Origin: Deinococcus terrestris
Lineage (GTDB): Bacteria; Deinococcota; Deinococci; Deinococcales; Deinococcaceae
NCBI RefSeq assembly: GCF_009377345.1
Contig: NZ_WBSL01000002.1
Span: 62,001-126,000 of the forward strand
Reading direction: 5' to 3'
Length of the DNA stretch: 64,000 bases
The notes under the pieces were generated by a model, which had not been told where the DNA came from, ran no database searches, and saw only the letters and a list, made by a program, of their open reading frames with translations. Shown piece by piece: positions 54,615 to 64,000 of the stretch. Positions within the stretch are counted from its first letter, which is position 1. Each line of letters opens with the position of its first letter. The position numbers were made by a program, and so were the translations under genes.

Positions 54615-55253
54615 ATGAGCCCTCCCGCCTCCCCCATTCGCGTGCTGCTGGTCGAGGATCACGCCTTTACCCGCGACGGCCTGCGGGCCACACTGAATCT
54701 GGAGCCCGACCTGAGGGTGGTCGCGGAGGCCCGCAGCGGCGAGGAAGCGCTGGAGGTGCTCGCCCGCGTGCCCGCAGACGTGGCCGTGCTCGACATCGGG
54801 CTGCCGGGGATGGATGGGGTGCGGGCGGCGGCGGAGATCAAGCGCGGCTGGCCGGAGGTGCGGATCGTGATGCTGACCGCCCACGACCTGCGCGACGAGG
54901 TGTTCGCGGCGCTGGCCTCGGGAGCGGAGGCCTACTGCCTCAAGCGCGAGACGCCCGAACTGCTGCTGCTGGCGGTGCGGGCGGCGGCGGCAGGGAGCGC
55001 GTACCTCGACCCCCGGATCGCGCACCACGTGTTAGGAGGGGTGCGGGCGCCCGACGCGGCCTCGTCCCTGACCCCGCGCGAGACCGAGGTGCTGCGCCTG
55101 ATCGCCGACGGCCACCCCAACCGCGAGATCGCCGCCCGGCTGGGCATCAGCGTGAGCACGGTCAAGCTGCATGTGCAGGACGTGCTGGTGAAGTTGCAGG
55201 CCGCCGACCGGACGCAGGCGGCGGTCAAGGCGCTGCGGCAGGGGCTGCTGTAG
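54615..55253 (+). CDS. NarL/FixJ-type response regulator
   Basis: 212 residues. Receiver domain: acidic pair in VLLVEDHAFTRDGL, phosphoacceptor Asp in VAVLDIGLPGMDG near residue 59, Thr in VMLTAHD and Lys in AYCLKRETPE. LuxR-type DNA-binding domain: LTPRETEVLRLIADGHPNRE with ISVSTVKLHVQDVLVKL. Partner of the histidine kinase immediately upstream; targets unknown. Confidence 0.95.
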   Translation: MSPPASPIRVLLVEDHAFTRDGLRATLNLEPDLRVVAEARSGEEALEVLARVPADVAVLDIGLPGMDGVRAAAEIKRGWPEVRIVMLTAHDLRDEVFAALASGAEAYCLKRETPELLLLAVRAAAAGSAYLDPRIAHHVLGGVRAPDAASSLTPRETEVLRLIADGHPNREIAARLGISVSTVKLHVQDVLVKLQAADRTQAAVKALRQGLL

Positions 55254-55323
55254 GGCCGCTTCTCCTCTTCCCCCCGTTCCCGGTGCGGTCAAGCTTGGCA
55301 TGCGGCCAGGAAGAAGCGGGCGC

Positions 55324-57072
55324 TCAGACTAAAGGCGCCAAGCCCTTTTCCTCACGCTTGGCGCGGTACATGGCGGCGTCGGCGCGGCGCAGCAGGGCCT
55401 CGCCGTCGGGGTCCTCGCCGGGGGTGGTGCCAGCCACGCCGATGGTGACGTGCAGGGGCAAGCCCCCCACCTGGCGGGCATGCAGCGCGGTCTGGATGCG
55501 CCCCGCGACGACCCCCGCCTCGGCAGCGGCGGTGTGGGGCAGCAGCACGGCGAACTCGTCACCGCCCCAGCGGAAGACCTCGTCTCCGGTTCGCAGCGCC
55601 CCCGCGACGGCCGCGCCAATCTGCACGAGCGCCTCGTCCCCGGCGGCGTGGCCGAGGCCGTCATTGATGGTCTTGAAGTTCGACACGTCCAGCACCAGCA
55701 GCGAGAGGGCCTGCCCGTAACGCCGCGCAGCGGCGACCTGCCGGGCGAGCGACTCGGTAAAGGCGCGGCGGTTGGGCAGCCCGGTGAGGACATCGGTGCG
55801 GGCGGCTTCCTCGATGCGGGCACGCTGGGCCGTTTCACGCAGCAGCGCCGCCGCGTGCAGGGCGAAGGTGCGGGCCACTTCCACCGAATCGCCGCCAAAG
55901 GCGTGGGGGTCGTGCCGCGCGTCGATGTTGAGAAAGGCGTAGACCTCGCCCCGGTAGAGCACGGGCACGCCCACGTTGGCCGCGATTCCGTACACCGAGG
56001 GCAGCAGGGCGTCGACCCACACGCCCGCGCGGGTGTAGCTGGTGCCGTGCACCCCCTGCCCCGGCCGCACCAGCACGCGCGGCACCCCGGCGGCCCAGGC
56101 CTCCAGGCCCAGGCCGTACCAGCGGTCGCGCACGTCTTCCAGGGTAAAGGTCACGTCGCGCAACTCGGCCATGTCGTGAACGATGGCGGCCCGGTAGCGG
56201 AACACGCCCCCCTCGCGCACCAGCAGCGAGCCTGTCTCGGCGCCGGGGATGACCCGCAGCGCCTCTTCGAGCAGGGGCTGGTAGGCAGCCTCCGCGCCCA
56301 GGGCCAGCAGGTTTTCCTGCAGCCGCAGCAGCGCGGCCATGTGGCGGGTGAGCTGCACCCGCTCGAACTCCAGCCCGGCCGCGTGCGCCATCGCTCCCAG
56401 CAGGTCGAGGTCGTGCGGGGACCACGCGCGGCCGGGGGGAGCCGTGAACCACATCGCCAGCCGGGTCCGCCAGCGCCCGGCGAGGGGCAGCAGCAGGCCG
56501 TCCTCGCGCACGGTGGGCTGGCCCTCCCGCAGGGCCGAGCGCTCGGCGGCGCTCCACTCGGGCAGGGCGCCGGGGTCGCCCACCCGCCAGCGGGCCTCGG
56601 GGTGGAGGGTGCCGCAGCGGTCACGCAATCCCTGGGCGCCGCGCAGCCCGAACTCGGTCACGACTCCTTCCAGAATGCGGCTCACCAGGTCGAGGTCCTC
56701 GCCCTGCCCGGCCAGCCGCTCGGTCAGGCGGTGCAGCCGCTCGGCCCGCGCCCGCCCGGCCCCGGTCTCCAGCAGCGCCCCCACCCCGGCAGCGAAAAGC
56801 CGCCACGACCCCAGGGGTGCGCCCGGCGGCAGCCGCAGCTCGCGCACCACCTCTTCCCCGCAGCGCAGCGGCACGTGCCCCGCGCCGGGAAGCACGACCT
56901 CAGCGGCGTCCGGTCCGATGTCCGCCAGCAGAACGGGCAAACGGGTCAACACCTCTTCGCCCGCCAACCGCCCCAATGCGGTCAGCACGGTCGCCAGTCG
57001 TCCGTCCAGGGTGTGCGCCAAGTGAGCCTCCGCAGTCAGCTTAAGAGGCCGACCCTGACGGCACTCTTTCAA
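55324..57072 (-). CDS. GAF-GGDEF diguanylate cyclase
   Basis: 582 residues. Two GAF-like regions (about 100-260 and 265-400, with GETGSLLVREG-type strands) lead to a GGDEF domain from about residue 415: TDVLTGLPNRRAFTESLARQ, NDGLGHAAGDEALVQIG, and the active-site RWGGDEFAVLLPH near residues 500-512. The GGDEF motif is intact, so c-di-GMP synthesis is likely, gated by the GAF domains. The start is uncertain: the open frame begins with TTG at 57072 and no ATG lies in the first part. It is divergent from pprA. Confidence 0.88.
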   Translation of the reverse strand: MKECRQGRPLKLTAEAHLAHTLDGRLATVLTALGRLAGEEVLTRLPVLLADIGPDAAEVVLPGAGHVPLRCGEEVVRELRLPPGAPLGSWRLFAAGVGALLETGAGRARAERLHRLTERLAGQGEDLDLVSRILEGVVTEFGLRGAQGLRDRCGTLHPEARWRVGDPGALPEWSAAERSALREGQPTVREDGLLLPLAGRWRTRLAMWFTAPPGRAWSPHDLDLLGAMAHAAGLEFERVQLTRHMAALLRLQENLLALGAEAAYQPLLEEALRVIPGAETGSLLVREGGVFRYRAAIVHDMAELRDVTFTLEDVRDRWYGLGLEAWAAGVPRVLVRPGQGVHGTSYTRAGVWVDALLPSVYGIAANVGVPVLYRGEVYAFLNIDARHDPHAFGGDSVEVARTFALHAAALLRETAQRARIEEAARTDVLTGLPNRRAFTESLARQVAAARRYGQALSLLVLDVSNFKTINDGLGHAAGDEALVQIGAAVAGALRTGDEVFRWGGDEFAVLLPHTAAAEAGVVAGRIQTALHARQVGGLPLHVTIGVAGTTPGEDPDGEALLRRADAAMYRAKREEKGLAPLV

Positions 57073-57118
57073 CCCGCCGACCGATGGGCGAGCGCCATGG
57101 GTGGCCTCGCCAGGCCGT

Positions 57119-57129
57119 TTATGACATAA
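57119..57129 (+). promoter_or_regulatory. RDRM-like palindrome upstream of pprA
   Basis: TTATGACATAA is an 11-bp palindrome. The Deinococcus radiation/desiccation response motif is TTATGTCATTGACATAA; the right half TGACATAA is matched perfectly, while the usual left half is not present at full spacing. It lies 58 bp before the pprA ATG, where a DdrO operator would be expected, but its shortened form makes it uncertain. Confidence 0.55.
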
Positions 57130-57186
57130 TCAGGACGGATTTGATCTGTTCACAACAGAACGCTTTCCGAGTTTTCCGAGGTGCCC

Positions 57187-58071
57187 ATGACCCGAGCCGC
57201 AAAGAAAAAGGACGCAGCCGAGCAGTCCGCCGCCCCGAAGGGCACGGACGTGCTGACCCAATTCGCCGATCTCGTCGCCACGGCGGGCGTCGCCAGTGAG
57301 GCCCCAGCGCTGCACGCGGGCGGCGCAGGCGAGGACCGCCTGAACGAGCTCCTGAGCGCTGAACTGCAACTCGCGCACGACCGCTGGGGCCTGGGGCTGC
57401 TGCACCTGCGCCACGCGGCCGAACTGCGCCGCACCGAGGCGGGGCTGGAGATCGCCCTGCTCGTCGACGGAGCCGAACGCGCCCGTGTGGGCGAGGGGCC
57501 GCAGACGGTCGCCGCGACCTACGCGGTGATGACGGCCCCCGGTGCCGACGGCCTGAGCGAATGGGGCGTGCTGCCCGACGGGCACCGGGTGACCCTGCGC
57601 CCTGGCCTGGGCCAGCTCAAGGTGCTCGTCGAGGACGCCCGCGACTTCGAAACCCACTGGGCGCAGGAGCGCGGCGGCCTGTGGACCCGCACCTGGCGGC
57701 AGGGCGAGACGCTGGCCGTGGAGGTCCACCGCCCCGCCTCTCCCACGACGGCGCTGGCCGACGCGGCCTGGGACGTGATCGCGTCCATCAAGGACCGCAA
57801 CTTCCAGCGTGAGCTGATGGAGCGCTCCAACAGCGTCGGGATGCTCGGAGCACTCCTGGGCGCCCGGCACCGGGGAGCGGGCGAGGCACTCGCGCTGCTG
57901 CCCGAAGCGCACTTCGCCGTCAGCTCGGCCGTGCTTCGCGTGCAGGGCACCGAAGCCCGCAGCCTCGACCGCTGGAAAGCCCTGTTGCGCGAGGGGGCTG
58001 AGCAACTCGACGACCTGCAACGCGCCGGAACCAAGCGGCTGGCGACCGTGCTGAGCGGCGGATTGCGCTGA
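57187..58071 (+). CDS. pprA: DNA repair protein PprA
   Basis: 294 residues. Conserved blocks that I recognise from D. radiodurans Ppr[13 protein letters not shown] near residue 64, [16 protein letters not shown] near residue 145, [20 protein letters not shown] near residue 195, and [18 protein letters not shown]. PprA binds DNA ends, stimulates ligation and is induced by radiation in the DdrO/IrrE regulon. The ATG at 57187 follows GAGG; a GTG at 57181 is an alternative. It sits between the diguanylate cyclase gene and the CRISPR leader. Confidence 0.95.
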   Translation: MTRAAKKKDAAEQSAAPKGTDVLTQFADLVATAGVASEAPALHAGGAGEDRLNELLSAELQLAHDRWGLGLLHLRHAAELRRTEAGLEIALLVDGAERARVGEGPQTVAATYAVMTAPGADGLSEWGVLPDGHRVTLRPGLGQLKVLVEDARDFETHWAQERGGLWTRTWRQGETLAVEVHRPASPTTALADAAWDVIASIKDRNFQRELMERSNSVGMLGALLGARHRGAGEALALLPEAHFAVSSAVLRVQGTEARSLDRWKALLREGAEQLDDLQRAGTKRLATVLSGGLR

Positions 58072-58087
58072 GTGATCTTCTCGCTGT

Positions 58088-58114
58088 CCCCTTCCATGCT
58101 GGAAGGGGCTTTTC
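58088..58114 (+). terminator. Intrinsic terminator of pprA
   Basis: CCCCTTCC and GGAAGGGG form a perfect 8-bp stem with a 5-nt loop, followed by CTTTTC. It lies 16 nt after the pprA stop. Confidence 0.85.
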
Positions 58115-58265
58115 TGTAGACTGGCGAGCAAAAAGCCGAGTGCGGTGATTCGTCTAGAATGGGACGGGACTTCACCCAGCGCTTCATGAAAATGTGAGCT
58201 GGTTCCAGGGTTGTAAGTTGGCCCTGAGCGTGGTCGAGGTGAGAAGGGGGCCATGTTTCCGAAGT
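58115..58265 (+). promoter_or_regulatory. CRISPR leader
   Basis: About 150 bp of non-coding, locally A-rich sequence on the 5' side of the first repeat, as expected for type I-E arrays with this repeat orientation. A TAGAAT at 58155-58160 could be the -10 box of the pre-crRNA promoter. Confidence 0.6.
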
Positions 58266-61953
<3,688 letters not shown>

Positions 61954-62279
61954 ACGAGATCGAGGCCGCGCCCCTCCAGCACTCGGCTCATCCACCTCCA
62001 GCGGCAGTGGGCAGCACTCCAGGCGTGGCGGGACTAGGACCGCCAGCGCCACGGCTTGGGCGCCGCCGACCCCCTGGCGTTCCGGGGTGTGCCGATCTAT
62101 AGGGGCGTGGGCCGTCTCGCGCTCACGGCTGCTGGACCTCAATACGGGTGAATGAGTGGTCGTCTAGCAGTCGCACTGGCGACGGGTGCAGAGACGGAGG
62201 TGGCTGGTGCTTCCTGACCTCGCGCCTCCAAAAGGGCAGGACATCGGGCGGCAGTTCCAAGCCAGGCGAGCGCCAAGCG
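61954..62279. other. Non-coding stretch after the CRISPR array
   Basis: No gene supported. Open frames here mostly continue out of the array and have no start signals. The final repeat is intact, so the array end is not obviously degenerate. Confidence 0.4.
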
Positions 62280-62689
62280 TTTGTTTTCGTATGCCGCTGT
62301 CCACCGATGTCACCCTGCTCAGCCGCTGGGTTACTCCACATATCCCGGCAAAGTTGTTGCACACAAAGGAGAAAATCTCCGATGCCGACCTCCTCGCCAT
62401 CGCCCTGCTCCAGCAACTGCACAAGGTGCCGTATTTCAGCCGGTGGTGGCGCTTCCTCAAGCTCGAGCTCCCTTCTGAACCCCAGGCCCGCATTTGGTTT
62501 GCCCGACTCCACCGAAGGTCAACGCCAAACGAGTCGATCCGCGCTGGAAACCAGAATATGGCGCGCGTCGAATTGGCGTTCTCCGTCCTGGTGAGAGTAG
62601 AGCTGGGTTAGGGACAGGTCAAAACGATGGTGAGCTTTCGGCTCAAGGTGGCTCTGAACGTTGTGGTCCACAACCTCAAATTCCATTGA
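62280..62689 (+). pseudogene. DDE transposase remnant
   Basis: An N-terminal piece (KISDADLLAIALLQQLHKVP, then YFSRWWRFLKLELP) and a C-terminal piece (RVDPRWKPEYGA, then GQVKTMVSFRLKVALN ending HNLKFH) are joined with the catalytic middle missing, a frame change near 62520-62570 and an internal stop. The pieces look like the two ends of one insertion-sequence transposase; the family is uncertain (possibly IS982-like). Confidence 0.65.
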
Positions 62690-63097
62690 CCTCAGCCCGT
62701 GACGTGCGCCCTGTCAACCCCTATTCGCGGCCACCCGGTTCCCCTCCAGCGGCACAGTCAGCGCTGTATAAAATTTAGCAGTGCCAACGCCACCACAAGT
62801 TACATATTTAGGACGACCGTAAGGTTTGTGTGACAAAAGTTTGCCTCGGTTGCTCCTACCAAAGTGAAGAGTGCTTCCCAGCATAGAATCTAGAGCTATA
62901 ACGAGCACGGCCGTGAGTCATATACATTTACCCAAAAGATTATACGTTGGCGCTAAGATCGTTAATCAGCCCCTTTTGCACAACTTAAACAGCACCCGTT
63001 TCAAAGTAAATGCATCGCTCTTTAAAAATGGTGATAACTAATCCAGGCTCGACCCGCGTCTAATTCCCCGCCTCTACCTCAGGATCACGAAAGGCGC
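62690..63097. other. Lower-GC non-coding region before the sugar dehydrogenase gene
   Basis: Clearly richer in A and T than the rest of the window (for example around 62760-62860 and 62930-63050). No gene seen. It probably holds the promoter region of the following polysaccharide gene and marks the edge of a transferred segment. Confidence 0.5.
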
Positions 63098-64000
63098 GTG
63101 AACATCGTGACTATCTCGCCCATCTCCTCTTCGTCTGCCGTACTCTGCGAGAAACTACAACACCGTACCGCTAAAGTCGCTGTATTGGGTCTAGGGTATG
63201 TCGGCACACCGTTGGCGATCCATCTAGCTCAAAGTGGATACGCTGTCACAGGATTTGATCCTCAAGTGTCGAGGGTCAATGCCATCAACGGTGGGCGGAG
63301 TCCTGTGCAGGATGTCGACAACCATGCGGTGCTTACCTTAAGGGCGGGCGGGCTGTTGCATGCCACAGCGGACAGCGAAGGTCTTGCTGAGCATGACGTG
63401 TTCATTCTCTGCGTGCCGACGCCATTGACGGATTCGAAGCAACCCGATGTCAGCTACATTGAACAGGCGGCGGACAGCCTGGTGGATCACCTGCGTCCCG
63501 GCTGTCTGGTAATTTTGGAGAGCACCACTTACCCAGGCACCACCGACGAACTGCTTCTACCAATATTGCAGCGCAGTGGGTTGACGCCGGAGGTCGATCT
63601 CTTCGTCGCATTTAGCCCTGAGCGGGTCGATCCTGGCAATGCCAGTTTCAACACGGGCAATATTCCCAAACTCGTGGGCGGTATCGGTCCAGCCAGCACC
63701 GAAATGGCCACCACCCTCTACCGGAGTTTCCTGACGCAGGTGTTCCCCGTTAGCAGTGCACGAGTGGCCGAGATGGCGAAGCTGCACGAGAACACCTTCC
63801 GGGCCATCAACATTGGCTACGTCAACGAACTGGCAGTTGTCTGCAACACGTTAGGAATTGACGTCTGGGAGGTGATAGATGCGGCGGGCACCAAGCCCTT
63901 TGGCTTCATGCCTTTCTATCCTGGCCCTGGCATCGGGGGCCACTGCATCCCGCTTGACCCCCACTACCTCGCGTGGCGTGCTCGCAAGGCTGGCTTCGTG
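63098..64000 (+). CDS. UDP-sugar 6-dehydrogenase (WbpA/WecC type), partial
   Basis: The first 301 codons of a gene that runs off the right edge. NAD-binding VAVLGLGYVGTPLAIHLAQ near residues 26-44, STTYPGTTDELLLP near residue 145, FSPERVDPGN, LHENTFRAINIGYVNE, and the catalytic Cys in GIGGHCIPLDPHYL near residue 285. The enzyme oxidises the C6 alcohol of a UDP-sugar such as UDP-GlcNAc for surface polysaccharides. Codon use is less GC-biased than in core genes. A GTG three codons later (63107) is an alternative start; neither has a strong ribosome site. Confidence 0.9.
   Translation, partial: MNIVTISPISSSSAVLCEKLQHRTAKVAVLGLGYVGTPLAIHLAQSGYAVTGFDPQVSRVNAINGGRSPVQDVDNHAVLTLRAGGLLHATADSEGLAEHDVFILCVPTPLTDSKQPDVSYIEQAADSLVDHLRPGCLVILESTTYPGTTDELLLPILQRSGLTPEVDLFVAFSPERVDPGNASFNTGNIPKLVGGIGPASTEMATTLYRSFLTQVFPVSSARVAEMAKLHENTFRAINIGYVNELAVVCNTLGIDVWEVIDAAGTKPFGFMPFYPGPGIGGHCIPLDPHYLAWRARKAGFV

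Overview
The window reads as a Deinococcus chromosome. GC is very high, and it carries a recognisable pprA (a DNA-repair gene known only from Deinococcus), a Deinococcus/Thermus-type PilB (PilF) ATPase with three N-terminal MshEN-like domains, a bacterial nitric oxide synthase and an omega subunit that I recognise as Deinococcus-like. At least fourteen genes have a TANNNT -10 box 5-9 nt (mostly 6-8) before the start codon, so they are probably leaderless; this trait is well known in the genus, and I used it to fix several starts.

Layout. 1-24.7 kb is mostly core: the 5' end of priA (running off the left edge), an EamA transporter and a penicillin-acylase-family enzyme, nitric oxide synthase, YjbQ, a DUF4403-like protein, a minus-strand pgeF-yqeG-pilB-pilT operon, fabI, small metabolic genes, a second pilT, dnaE, an AMIN/amidase_3 cell-wall hydrolase and rpoZ. 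24.9-32 kb is a sugar operon with its own LacI repressor, two identical operators, a binding protein, two permeases with unusual insertions and a glycogen-debranching-type glycosidase; no ABC ATPase is encoded with it.

32.3-51.2 kb is accessory DNA. It opens with a 3' fragment of a tRNA-Thr(CGU) gene that looks like an attachment-site scar. It then holds a Phd/VapC pair, a very large SARP/AfsR-like regulator facing a small exported-protein operon, an aldo/keto reductase, a decayed type III CRISPR pair (csm6 truncated and frameshifted, followed by an intact-looking cas6), a truncated phage-type integrase, a subtilisin lipoprotein gene hit by an IS630 element, an oxidoreductase, a KGG protein, an EAL protein, a tyrosine recombinase that has lost its catalytic residues, a small translationally coupled gene pair, an SDR enzyme and an IS5 remnant.

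51.2-58.1 kb returns to core-like genes: a DUF4384/PEGA envelope protein, a histidine kinase-response regulator pair, a GAF-GGDEF protein and pprA with an RDRM-like half palindrome. 58.27-61.95 kb is a type I-E CRISPR array of 61 repeats and 60 spacers with no cas genes beside it. After a transposase remnant, a lower-GC stretch introduces a nucleotide-sugar dehydrogenase at the right edge, which looks like the start of a surface-polysaccharide cluster.

Working together: the PilB ATPase, two PilT ATPases, one GGDEF and one EAL protein could link type IV pili to c-di-GMP. The LacI operon looks self-regulated for maltodextrin or glycogen fragments. I see no complete undescribed system. The most unusual signals are (a) CRISPR repeat variants confined to the last repeat base and partly associated with abnormal spacer lengths, (b) the cas6/csm6 remnant beside an integrase fragment, (c) the catalytically dead recombinase whose stop codon lies inside a perfect palindrome, and (d) the SARP-like regulator with 11-bp-spaced repeats facing the exported-protein operon.
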